Below are positions 1 to 7,897 of a stretch of 29,392 bases of DNA, piece after piece. A model generated the notes under the pieces. It did no database searches and was not told the origin of the DNA. It worked only from the letters and a program-made list of their open reading frames with translations. Position numbers and translations under genes: made by a program. Numbering within the stretch: position 1 is the stretch's first letter; every line of letters starts with the position of its first letter. Source of the DNA: an uncultured Pedobacter sp. (GTDB taxonomy: Bacteria > Bacteroidota > Bacteroidia > Sphingobacteriales > Sphingobacteriaceae); NCBI RefSeq assembly GCF_946479715.1, contig NZ_CAMLHF010000049.1:1-29392 (forward strand), written 5' to 3'.

Positions 1-609
1 GCAAATTTAACGGCACTCGTAATGAAAACCAGCCGGATTAGGGTTACCATAAACTTTAATTTAACAGATAAAAATGCAGCTTTTACCTATAAGGGGAATG
101 TCGGTGCAATGAATATGATGGAGTTAAACCCAATGGCAAAGAATATGGGATTAGTTGAAATAGAGAGCGGACAGATGCAGGGAACTGATTTTGATATTCA
201 AGCCAATGTGAAAGGTGCTTCAGGTATTGTTCATTTCTATTATAAAGACCTTAAAATAAAGCTGCTTAAAGAAGGTGAAAATGGAGGAGTAGGGAAGAAA
301 AAAGGATTCTTATCTTTTCTTGCAAACAGCCTTTTAATTGAAGATGCAAACCCAGGTAAAGGAGCCACACCAAGAACAGCCAGGATTACTTTTGAAAGAA
401 CACCCGCTGCCTCATTTTTTAATTTACTATGGAAAGGTGTTTTTATAGGTATGCGGGAAACCGTTGGATTAGGCGTTGTTCCTGTAAAAACACCAGAACA
501 GGCAATGGAAAAAGTAAAGGATAAGAAACAGGAACGACGCGAAAAAAGAGAAGAAAGAAGGAAGGAACGCGCTGAAAGAAAGGCCGAGAAAAAAAAGACC
601 GATACCTAA
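1..609 (+). CDS. AsmA-like envelope protein, C-terminal part (5' end outside window)
   Basis: The reading frame is open from base 1, so this is the tail of a longer gene; the ATG at 22 is probably internal. The visible 202 residues align with the C-terminal third of the next gene (655-2457). Shared features are a beta-rich stretch ending in N-F-N-L or K-F-N-L, the G-x-V-G-A-M or G-x-L-G-Q-M turn, the motif LSFLAN, a conserved D-N/A-NP, and FE+...ASFF before a short hydrophobic segment. The last ~40 residues are almost entirely K, R and E and probably form a charged helix. AsmA-family proteins are anchored in the inner membrane and project a long beta structure into the periplasm; family membership is inferred from overall pattern, not from a diagnostic motif. 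The gene lies 45 bp upstream of its paralogue and is probably co-transcribed with it. Confidence 0.7.
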   Translation, partial: ANLTALVMKTSRIRVTINFNLTDKNAAFTYKGNVGAMNMMELNPMAKNMGLVEIESGQMQGTDFDIQANVKGASGIVHFYYKDLKIKLLKEGENGGVGKKKGFLSFLANSLLIEDANPGKGATPRTARITFERTPAASFFNLLWKGVFIGMRETVGLGVVPVKTPEQAMEKVKDKKQERREKREERRKERAERKAEKKKTDT

Positions 610-654
610 CGCCTGATTAATAAATTCGTATATTAGGTTAAACCACTAAGGCCT

Positions 655-2457
655 ATGATCAAAAAAGTCCGAAAGAGTTATAATACGCTTAAATGGGTTT
701 CTGGGATCATGCTTTTCTTTATTTTACTGTTGGCTGCAGCATCCAGACACCTAAGTTCCAGGTTTCAGCCAATAATTAAAGCACAAGTCAGAGATCTCGT
801 TTTAAATGCTACTGACAGTTTGTACAGCATAGAATTTTCTGATGTGGGTACAAATTTTATTACAGGCAGAGCATCATTATCGGACGTTAAGATTACCCCG
901 GATACTAATATTCTGAAAAAGATGGTTCGTCTAAAACACGCACCAAATAACATCTATTACATACAGCTAAAAGAGCTGGTTATAAAAAACTTTCATCCGG
1001 TTGATCTGCTAAGATATAAGAAGGTGAAGATCGACCTCCTATTGTTTGATAATCCGGAAATTGTAATGGTAAATAAACAATTGGATTTTAATGAACTCAA
1101 AAAGCCATTTCCTGATAAGTCTCCCTACGACTACATTTCTAAATTTGTAAAAGAGCTCAAAGTAAAAACCATTGATCTTAAAAATATCAGCTTTAAATAC
1201 GTTAATAAAAACGTTACCAAACCAGAGGTTGATTCTATTAAGAACCTCAATGTCACGCTAAAAAACTGGTTAATTGATAAAAACTCAGTTAGGGATACAA
1301 GTAGGTTTTATTTGCTTAAGGATGTAGTTATAAATTTAAATAATTACACCTTCGCTACGCCAGATAGCTTGTATCATATCAATCTTAATCAGTTAGATTT
1401 TAGGGCATCATCAGGTAAGCTCAATATAAAGAGTTTTAGTGTTGTTCCACGGTACGATGAAATGAAGTTTGGAAAGACTGTAGGCTTTTCAAAAGACAGG
1501 TTTGATATTCAGATGAGTGATATTAGTTTAGAAGGCATTAATCTGCCTCTGTATGTTCGTAAGCAGGAGCTTTATGCCACCGAGATGAATGTAAACAACG
1601 GCTCCGTATCCGTTTTTAACAATAATGAACTCCCTAAAAGAACAGAGATCAAAATAGGAAAATATCCTCATCAACTATTGCAAAAGGTTAAAGGATTGCT
1701 CACAATTAAACAACTTAATTTGAGTAATATCGATTTAACCTATGCTGAATTTGATCGCGCCAGTAAACAAAAGGGGAGAATCACCTTTGAAAAAACCTCA
1801 GGAAGCATAACCAACATAACCAACTCCGAAAAAATTAAAAATAAAAACCCTTTTATGTTTGCTAAACTAACGAGCTACATGATGGGGCAGGGCAAGTTAG
1901 ACGTGAATTTCAAGTTTAATCTTGCCGCAAATGATGGTGCTTTTTCTTACTCAGGAACTTTGGGCCAGATGGATGGTAGGGTGCTTAACAGAATTACTAA
2001 GCCCTTAGGAATGGTTGAAGTGAAAAGCGGGCACGTTAAAAAACTTGAGTTTAATATCGATGCTAATGAAACCCTGGCAACAGGCAAAGTCAAATTTGCT
2101 TTTAATGACCTTTCTGTTGCGCTGCTTAAAAAAGAAGAAGGGCGCGATCATTTGGTTAAACAGGGGCTAATGTCCTTTTTGGCAAATGCCATGATTATTA
2201 ATTCAGATAACCCTAAAACAGATGGTGTACTTATAGCGGCATCAATAAAATTTGAGCGGGAAAAAACAGCTTCCTTTTTTAGTTTTATCTGGAAAACACT
2301 TTTTCAGGGTATAAAGTATAGTGTTGGGGTAACTCCTCAAAAGGAAAAAAAGATAAAGGAACAAATAGCAAAATTCGAAAAAATAAAAGCCGACAGAGAA
2401 AAACGTCGGCTTATCAGGCAAAAAAGAAAAGCTACCCGAGAAAGAGGTAGCTTATAA
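655..2457 (+). CDS. AsmA/DUF748-like membrane-anchored envelope protein
   Basis: This 600-residue protein has one N-terminal membrane segment (about residues 15-30, after a basic start) and no further obvious transmembrane helix. The rest is a long series of short amphipathic beta-strand-like units, as expected for AsmA/TamB-type periplasmic proteins involved in outer-membrane homeostasis or lipid movement; that role is inferred by analogy. The C-terminal region (about 400-560) is clearly paralogous to the truncated gene at 1-609 (shared LSFLAN and FEREKTASFF-type motifs), indicating a tandem duplication. The tail after about 560 is strongly basic. The terminal codons overlap a hairpin (2429-2453) that can serve as terminator for the convergent phytase operon. 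Start chosen as the ATG directly before the basic-plus-hydrophobic anchor. Exact function unknown. Confidence 0.75.
   Translation: MIKKVRKSYNTLKWVSGIMLFFILLLAAASRHLSSRFQPIIKAQVRDLVLNATDSLYSIEFSDVGTNFITGRASLSDVKITPDTNILKKMVRLKHAPNNIYYIQLKELVIKNFHPVDLLRYKKVKIDLLLFDNPEIVMVNKQLDFNELKKPFPDKSPYDYISKFVKELKVKTIDLKNISFKYVNKNVTKPEVDSIKNLNVTLKNWLIDKNSVRDTSRFYLLKDVVINLNNYTFATPDSLYHINLNQLDFRASSGKLNIKSFSVVPRYDEMKFGKTVGFSKDRFDIQMSDISLEGINLPLYVRKQELYATEMNVNNGSVSVFNNNELPKRTEIKIGKYPHQLLQKVKGLLTIKQLNLSNIDLTYAEFDRASKQKGRITFEKTSGSITNITNSEKIKNKNPFMFAKLTSYMMGQGKLDVNFKFNLAANDGAFSYSGTLGQMDGRVLNRITKPLGMVEVKSGHVKKLEFNIDANETLATGKVKFAFNDLSVALLKKEEGRDHLVKQGLMSFLANAMIINSDNPKTDGVLIAASIKFEREKTASFFSFIWKTLFQGIKYSVGVTPQKEKKIKEQIAKFEKIKADREKRRLIRQKRKATRERGSL
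2429..2453 (-). terminator. Terminator of the phytase operon, inside the 3' end of the convergent gene
   Basis: An 8-bp perfect stem (AAGCTACC / GGTAGCTT) with a 9-nt loop. Read on the minus strand it is followed by TTTTCTTTTTT, a good U-tract, 15 bp beyond the phytase stop codon. On the plus strand it lies just before the stop codon of the AsmA-like gene and has only a weak U-tract. Confidence 0.6.
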
Positions 2458-2467
2458 TTCTTCAACT

Positions 2468-3535
2468 TTAATTTACTTTTAATAGTTTACCTGCCAGATC
2501 TTCCCATCTGTAATACTGAAATGTTTTGTTATCACTCATTGCAACAAAAATTCCGTGCTTAAAATCATTATTAAGTGGTTTTGAGTAAATGTCAGAGCCA
2601 TCACTCTGGTTGGTTGAAACCTTAATGCTTGTAATCAGCTGATGGTCGTTCTTATTTTTAACGCCTTCTCTGCTATAAACTTTAAACTGGTTTGCACTTT
2701 GATCTGATACCAGAATGTAACCTGTTGTGTCGGTTGTTTTATAGATACTAATACCCTCATTGTCCTCAGTAAAACCTTCTTTAGCAAATAACGCCAGTTC
2801 CTTGTTACCTTTGGCCGGATCAGCATAATATTTGCGAACGCCAAACTGCTCATCTGAATAATAGATATAGCCCATCTCATTGTCTACTGCAATAGATTCA
2901 ATCTCTTTTTTGCCACTGTAGTTTCCAAATTTGCGCTTCAATGTTGCCTTTATATGTCCTGTACCATCATCTTCCAGCAAATACTGCCATAAATAGGAAC
3001 CGTCTTTTGGCCCTGTTTTTCTACCGGCAATGGCATAGATTTCACCCTTAGGATTGGTGTACATCGCAATGCCCATCAGGTCTCTGTACATCTCACCTTT
3101 TTCTCCTTCATAAACTGGAATGCCGCCATTATCTAAGGGCTTCATATCAGGTAGAGAATAGATGCGAAGTTTGTGTGTCATTCTCTCTGTGGTAACTGCA
3201 ATATCTGTTTTTTTACCATCAAGTACCAGACCGTAGGCGATATCAACGTTATTCGGACGTTTTAATCCTTGTATAGTTTTATCTTTTATGATCTTTCCTT
3301 TAAGGTCAAACACATATAACCCGCCATTTTCGTCTTTGTCAGTTCCAATGATCAATGATTTTGAAGAATCCGTCGGGTTAATCCATATTGCCGGATCATC
3401 AGAATCAAATTGTACCGGTTCTGTAGTGTATAAAGGCTTTACCGCCTCAGTAGCATCTGTTTTTTGTGGAGTGCAGGCCATGTTCATCGACATAAGCACC
3501 GCCGAGAATATAATTATCCGGGTGTATTTATTCAT
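2468..3535 (-). CDS. 3-phytase-like beta-propeller lipoprotein
   Basis: A 355-residue protein matching beta-propeller phytases, calcium-dependent enzymes that release phosphate from phytate (inositol hexakisphosphate). Family-type motifs visible are DSDDPAIWINP (about 43-53), IIGTDKDENGGLYVFDLKGK, the RPNNVD turn, and later DDEGI/EDNEGI-like segments near the C-terminus. The N-terminus is a signal sequence with a cysteine at residue 21 (MNMAC), so it is probably a lipoprotein. The protein is close to the usual ~350 residues of single-domain enzymes. It is the last gene of the operon TonB receptor, beta-helix lipoprotein, phytase, with a 53-bp gap upstream, and a terminator follows at 2453-2429. 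True substrate could be phytate or another phosphoester; family membership is fairly certain. Confidence 0.88.
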   Translation of the reverse strand: MNKYTRIIIFSAVLMSMNMACTPQKTDATEAVKPLYTTEPVQFDSDDPAIWINPTDSSKSLIIGTDKDENGGLYVFDLKGKIIKDKTIQGLKRPNNVDIAYGLVLDGKKTDIAVTTERMTHKLRIYSLPDMKPLDNGGIPVYEGEKGEMYRDLMGIAMYTNPKGEIYAIAGRKTGPKDGSYLWQYLLEDDGTGHIKATLKRKFGNYSGKKEIESIAVDNEMGYIYYSDEQFGVRKYYADPAKGNKELALFAKEGFTEDNEGISIYKTTDTTGYILVSDQSANQFKVYSREGVKNKNDHQLITSIKVSTNQSDGSDIYSKPLNNDFKHGIFVAMSDNKTFQYYRWEDLAGKLLKVN

Positions 3536-3588
3536 TAGGTATTAATTTAATATTTCTTATTCTTTAAAGTGGTAACTTCTTAATTAAA

Positions 3589-4842
3589 CTAGTTTGTGCC
3601 ATATGCACCAATGTAGCCAGATGGTTCAGGTGATTTATAGGTAACCCCATTCAAAACCAATCCTGATGCATAATGTCTGGTAAAGCTTGTTGTACCTTTT
3701 CCAAGGGCCGGAGAACCTGGTTTTAAATGAAAATTCCATGCGGTATTAAACGTTGAATTTTCAACAGGAGTGTTCAATGGGTAGTTTAAGAACATCGGAT
3801 CGTTGTCGCCAGCTGTTTTGCTGATGATATCATTTGCGCCCGCAATGATCTCTTTTGTAGGTTGGAACTGATCTACAGTAAGCTGATTAAACCCATAATA
3901 GTAATTGTTCCCGAAAACAGACCTGTTATCTTCTGGCTTTTTCGTATCTCTTTTAATTCCAAAACGAGTGTTTGCAAACATGTTGTTATAAACGCTTACG
4001 CGTACTGTTGCCTCTACCCAGATAGATCCTCCCTTTGCAGTAGGACGTCGCCATCCTGTATTAACCATCGTATTGTTGTAAACAACAATGTAAGCCTGTG
4101 GTGTGCGGTCGCCACTGTTCGATAATTTTAGCGCATTGGTGTTTGTACTGTAAACTAAGTTGTAGGCTACATCAGCCAGACAGCCAGATTTCAGATTGAT
4201 GGCTTCGCCACCAGTAACTCCTGTAGTGTAAAAGGAATTGTTTGCAAAAATGACCTTTCCACCATCTATATACGTGCAATCCTCCTGCAGGTTCCTAAAA
4301 ATACTGTTGGTTACCACTAGCTTGCCGTTTACATTCGAAAACCAAAGTGCCGGTAAGTTTTCACCTGCTACTGCCTTGTACAAATGTTGCTTTACAGAAG
4401 TTGAAGCATCTGAAGTTGTTGCACCTGCATATTCTATTATAGTATGATCAAGTAACAACTCTTCGCAGCTTGGTGCAGCAAGAATGCCTCCCCAAAGTCT
4501 GCCAAACTTTTTCGCTTCAGTTCTGAATTGCTCTTCAACTGTAAATTTTATAGGAAAATCGGCTGATCCCTGCGCATATAAATTCCCTTTTACAATAATC
4601 TCGGGCTTTGCAACAGTATCCATAATAATGGTAACACCCTCTTCAATGGTTAAAGATTTGCCCTCTGGAATAATAATGTCGCCTTTAATAAATTGTGTAC
4701 TTCCTTTTAGCCAGATTCCCGAAACCTCACCGGTAACAGTCCCGTTTCCCGTATCAGGATCCACATCGATATTGGCCTTCTTGCATCCTGCAATAACTGA
4801 GGTTACAAGGGCCAGATAGATAAACAGACGTTTTGCTTTCAT
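3589..4842 (-). CDS. Right-handed beta-helix lipoprotein of the phytase operon
   Basis: This 417-residue protein has a signal sequence and a convincing lipobox (VIAGC, Cys20), followed by a short acidic linker. From about residue 40 onward it consists of repeated short strands rich in N, G, V and I (for example IIPEGKSLTIEEGVTI, VVTNSIFRNL, VVYNNTMVNT, VYNNMFANT), typical of parallel beta-helix proteins such as pectate-lyase-like folds. I see no recognisable catalytic motif, so enzyme activity is unproven. It starts 30 bp after the TonB receptor stop and precedes the phytase, in the position where a SusD-type surface lipoprotein would often stand; a substrate-capture role is an inference from that position. 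Start chosen by the lipoprotein signal. Confidence 0.75.
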   Translation of the reverse strand: MKAKRLFIYLALVTSVIAGCKKANIDVDPDTGNGTVTGEVSGIWLKGSTQFIKGDIIIPEGKSLTIEEGVTIIMDTVAKPEIIVKGNLYAQGSADFPIKFTVEEQFRTEAKKFGRLWGGILAAPSCEELLLDHTIIEYAGATTSDASTSVKQHLYKAVAGENLPALWFSNVNGKLVVTNSIFRNLQEDCTYIDGGKVIFANNSFYTTGVTGGEAINLKSGCLADVAYNLVYSTNTNALKLSNSGDRTPQAYIVVYNNTMVNTGWRRPTAKGGSIWVEATVRVSVYNNMFANTRFGIKRDTKKPEDNRSVFGNNYYYGFNQLTVDQFQPTKEIIAGANDIISKTAGDNDPMFLNYPLNTPVENSTFNTAWNFHLKPGSPALGKGTTSFTRHYASGLVLNGVTYKSPEPSGYIGAYGTN

Positions 4843-4872
4843 TTTTTCTCTTTTATAATAAATAAGATTGAT

Positions 4873-7638
4873 TTATAATTTATAGCGTAAGCCTAACAGA
4901 TATGTTTGCTCGTAATAATCGTTTCGGATCAATGTTTTACCATCAAACTGATTCCCCGTTTCTGCATTTGCAGGGTTAATACCTTTAATAAACAGTTTCG
5001 ACGGTGTATTTAACAGGTTCCCTGCTTTTATGAATATGCTAAGGTTTTTCTTGAATTTTTTCTCAGCCGATGCATCCATCTGGATGAAGCCTTTTTGCCA
5101 AAGGTCATTATCAAGGAACTGTGATACGGTATTAATGCGTGGGCCTGTATAAGAGCCGGCAACCTGTGCATCCCATCCACTTTTTGTGTTTTTATAGATA
5201 AGGGATAGATTGGCGATGTGTTCCGATTGTCCGTAAAGCGGACGAGATTGCAGCACACTGATTTTTTTAGAATCATTGGTTTCAGGATCTATAGTTAACA
5301 AATCTTTTGGTGTTGTAATTCTGGAATGTGTATAGGTATAGTTCGCCTTTATACCAAACTGATTAATAAATTTGATGTAGTCAATTTCCAAACCGTAATT
5401 TCTTGCCGTTCCAAAATTACCTGGTAAATAATAGGTATCCTGAGGACGGATAGGGTCTGCCTGAAAGCTATATTCTATCGGGTTTTTAATGGCTTTATAA
5501 AATGTCCCAACCAATAGTTGGTCGTTACTATTTGGAAATAATTCATAGCGCAAATCAAAGTTATCAGCTATGGCGCGTTTAAGGTCCGGATCTCCTTTTT
5601 CCTTGTAGTCATCCTGAACCACACCTCCTGGAATAAGTTCATAAAATCCAGGACGGTTTAAAGAGCGGAAGTAAGATGCCCTTAATTGCTGCTTTCCACT
5701 CAGTTTATACTTCACATTTACAGATGGTAGAAAATCTGTATAAACCTGATTCCCCTTTGGGCGAAGTTCTCCGGCAGGGAAAAGCATGTTGTAACCCTGA
5801 TTTGTATGTTCAACGCGTAAGCCTCCAACTACTTCAACTGCATCCTTACTGATGTTAAACATCCCATAACCTGCAGCCAGTTTCTCTGAGGCGTCATAAG
5901 TAAGGGGGTTGTTTACCGCTCCGCCCGGAGTTTGAACGGTCCAGTCTATCTCAGTATAATTGTTAAAATCAACCCCGTATTTAGCTGCAGTGTTTACTGG
6001 AGTTAAAGTGTAATTGTTAAAGAAACTGCTGCGTTGCTTGTCGCGATATAGTCCACCTGCAGAAAACTCTACCTTCAGCCCTCCAACAGGAACTTTATAG
6101 CTAATGTCAAGATATCCTGCTTTGTCTTCATCCGTGTTGCGTTCCCAACGATGCGTTGTGCCGTTTGTTTTTGCAACTGTACGGCTGTCAATAAAGTTTT
6201 CGCGTTTTCCACTCAAGGTAATGGTAGTATTATCAGGTACTTCATTTTTGGCAGACGAGTAAACCGCCGACCAGGAGATCTTTAATTTATCCGGAATGAT
6301 CTGGTGATCTCCATGAAGTGTACTGTTGTAGATCTGCTGCTCCGTTACTCTCGATCGTGTAGCGTATTCCAGCTGTGCTTTTCCGGCTGCGGGATCATAT
6401 CCGGTAGAGAAATCTGTAGATTTTTCATCTCTGACCTGGATGTTATTCAGATCTACATAAGCATTATAAAGACTTAGCTTATTGTTTTCGTTGAATGCAT
6501 AATCAAGTTTACCATGAAAACCATAGCGTTTCTGTTGTTCCGAATACTGGCGCTCATTCATACTTGTGATGGTTGCAAACTTATTTGATGCGTTGGCTGC
6601 CGATGAGCGATAGAATGTGCCGTTACTACCACGATAGGTATTCTGATAACTCCCTGCAATGATTATCCCAAGCTTATTGTCAAGAAAACGTTGCCCTATA
6701 GATAAACCACCTACAAGGTTAGGGGCAGGGTGGCTCGACTTATAATCTGCCGTGCCTTTTGGAAAATCTGCCTGTGTGGCTTTGTAATCCTTCCCCTTGA
6801 GCTCATATGGTGATTTACTGTGAACTGATGAGGCATCAAATGAACTAAAGCCCCGGTCTATAAATAGTTGACTATAGCCACCTGCAAGGTTTGCATTGAT
6901 CTGTAGTTTTTGGGGTGCATCTTTCATTACCATATTTACCACACCACCTATGGCATCGCCTTCAAGGTTTGGAGTTAAGGTTTTATATACTTCCAGTCTG
7001 TCCAAAAGTTCCGAAGGGAAAATATCTAAAGGAACATAGCGGTATTTATTATCCGGACTCGGTATTTTGATTCCATTAACCAGCGTGTAGTTGTATCTTT
7101 TGTCCATTCCCCTAAGAATAGCATACTGTCCGTCGCCGCTATTACTTCTTTCAACTGAAACCCCTGATACACGTTGAATAACATTCGCGACTGTCAGGTC
7201 GGGAGAAATCTCCATCGCCTTGCCCGATACAACATTAATTAACTGTGCAGATTTTTGCTCGATGCGTCTTGCAGTTTTTTCTGCCGAACCATCATTTTTT
7301 GCCGAAATAACTACCTCACTTAATTCTTTCTCTTTCGTTTCAGATAGATAAATCCTGATGGTTGGATTATCCTCTTTAAGTATTGTAATCTGTTTAGATA
7401 AAACCTTATACATCACATAGGATACTTTTAATGTGAAGTTTCCTGCAGGTGGGTGTTTGATCTCAAACGAGCCATCTAATCCTGTTAATACTGCCTTGTC
7501 AGTATTTTCCAGATATACTGATGCGCCTACTAAAGCTTCGCCTGTTTTTTGATCAAAAACGTAACCTTTTAAACTGGTTGCACTGGCCGTGGCAACACCA
7601 ATTAATAAGCAAAAAAGAACTTGTAAAATTGACTTCAT
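4873..7638 (-). CDS. TonB-dependent outer-membrane receptor of the phytase operon
   Basis: A 921-residue receptor. Residues 1-20 are a signal peptide, about 22-105 a carboxypeptidase-regulatory-like Ig domain (GYVFDQKTGEALVGASVYL) common in Bacteroidota receptors, about 125-245 the plug (ANVIQRVSGVSVER, ILRGMDKRYN, LEVYKTLTPNLEGDAIGGVV), and the rest a beta-barrel ending in an aromatic/leucine-rich last strand (TYLLGLRYKL). It imports an unknown ligand across the outer membrane using TonB energy. Linkage to a phytase suggests inositol phosphates or products of phosphoester breakdown, but the ligand is inferred. No SusD partner gene is present; a beta-helix lipoprotein follows after 30 bp. The upstream region carries an array of 11-bp repeats resembling Pho boxes (7723-7776). 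It is the first gene of a three-gene operon. Confidence 0.92.
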   Translation of the reverse strand: MKSILQVLFCLLIGVATASATSLKGYVFDQKTGEALVGASVYLENTDKAVLTGLDGSFEIKHPPAGNFTLKVSYVMYKVLSKQITILKEDNPTIRIYLSETKEKELSEVVISAKNDGSAEKTARRIEQKSAQLINVVSGKAMEISPDLTVANVIQRVSGVSVERSNSGDGQYAILRGMDKRYNYTLVNGIKIPSPDNKYRYVPLDIFPSELLDRLEVYKTLTPNLEGDAIGGVVNMVMKDAPQKLQINANLAGGYSQLFIDRGFSSFDASSVHSKSPYELKGKDYKATQADFPKGTADYKSSHPAPNLVGGLSIGQRFLDNKLGIIIAGSYQNTYRGSNGTFYRSSAANASNKFATITSMNERQYSEQQKRYGFHGKLDYAFNENNKLSLYNAYVDLNNIQVRDEKSTDFSTGYDPAAGKAQLEYATRSRVTEQQIYNSTLHGDHQIIPDKLKISWSAVYSSAKNEVPDNTTITLSGKRENFIDSRTVAKTNGTTHRWERNTDEDKAGYLDISYKVPVGGLKVEFSAGGLYRDKQRSSFFNNYTLTPVNTAAKYGVDFNNYTEIDWTVQTPGGAVNNPLTYDASEKLAAGYGMFNISKDAVEVVGGLRVEHTNQGYNMLFPAGELRPKGNQVYTDFLPSVNVKYKLSGKQQLRASYFRSLNRPGFYELIPGGVVQDDYKEKGDPDLKRAIADNFDLRYELFPNSNDQLLVGTFYKAIKNPIEYSFQADPIRPQDTYYLPGNFGTARNYGLEIDYIKFINQFGIKANYTYTHSRITTPKDLLTIDPETNDSKKISVLQSRPLYGQSEHIANLSLIYKNTKSGWDAQVAGSYTGPRINTVSQFLDNDLWQKGFIQMDASAEKKFKKNLSIFIKAGNLLNTPSKLFIKGINPANAETGNQFDGKTLIRNDYYEQTYLLGLRYKL

Positions 7639-7722
7639 TTTCCTGAAAATTTGTTTGTGGTGGTTGTGTTTTTTAAACCGTGAGGCAAATGTGCAAACCA
7701 GGTGATGGAGTTTTATCTTTGG

Positions 7723-7776
7723 GGCGTGTACAAAATGTATACAGCGTTACAAATGATGTATACAGAACGGATACAG
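7723..7776 (-). promoter_or_regulatory. Pho-box-like array of 11-bp direct repeats upstream of the receptor-phytase operon
   Basis: Read on the minus strand the stretch divides into five consecutive units of 11, 11, 10, 11 and 11 bp: CTGTATCCGTT, CTGTATACATC, ATTTGTAACG, CTGTATACATT, TTGTACACGCC. The unit CTGTAT at an 11-bp spacing resembles the E. coli PhoB consensus (CTGTCAT direct repeats spaced by 11 bp). The array ends 85 bp upstream of the receptor ATG, and an upstream phosphate-acquisition operon is a natural PhoB target. An alternative reading is a site for a dimeric repressor, because TGTATACA is itself a palindrome present twice. Confidence 0.5.
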
Positions 7777-7897
7777 CGTGAACAGGATTTGGTTAATTAA
7801 TTGATTGTTAGGTATTTGATTGTAACCTAAATCGCCATTATCATTTGGTTAGCGTTATGTTAACAGTTTGTTAAGCCTTAGGAAATCGGGGTTTTTG

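Noticed and set aside
4484..4819. 111-residue frame on the plus strand inside the beta-helix gene
   Set aside because: Antisense shadow of a well-supported lipoprotein gene; no signal peptide of its own or domain, and no promoter.
4873..7638. Calling the receptor a SusC of a polysaccharide-utilisation locus with the GH16 gene
   Set aside because: No SusD gene is present; the GH16 gene is separated from it by the regulator gene and pairs with the peptidase gene instead, whereas the phytase is in the receptor operon.
7858..7875. TGTTAA repeated at 11-bp spacing, just after the TPR regulator stop
   Set aside because: Only two copies of a low-complexity hexamer, unlike CTGTAT in the main array; could be chance in AT-rich DNA.
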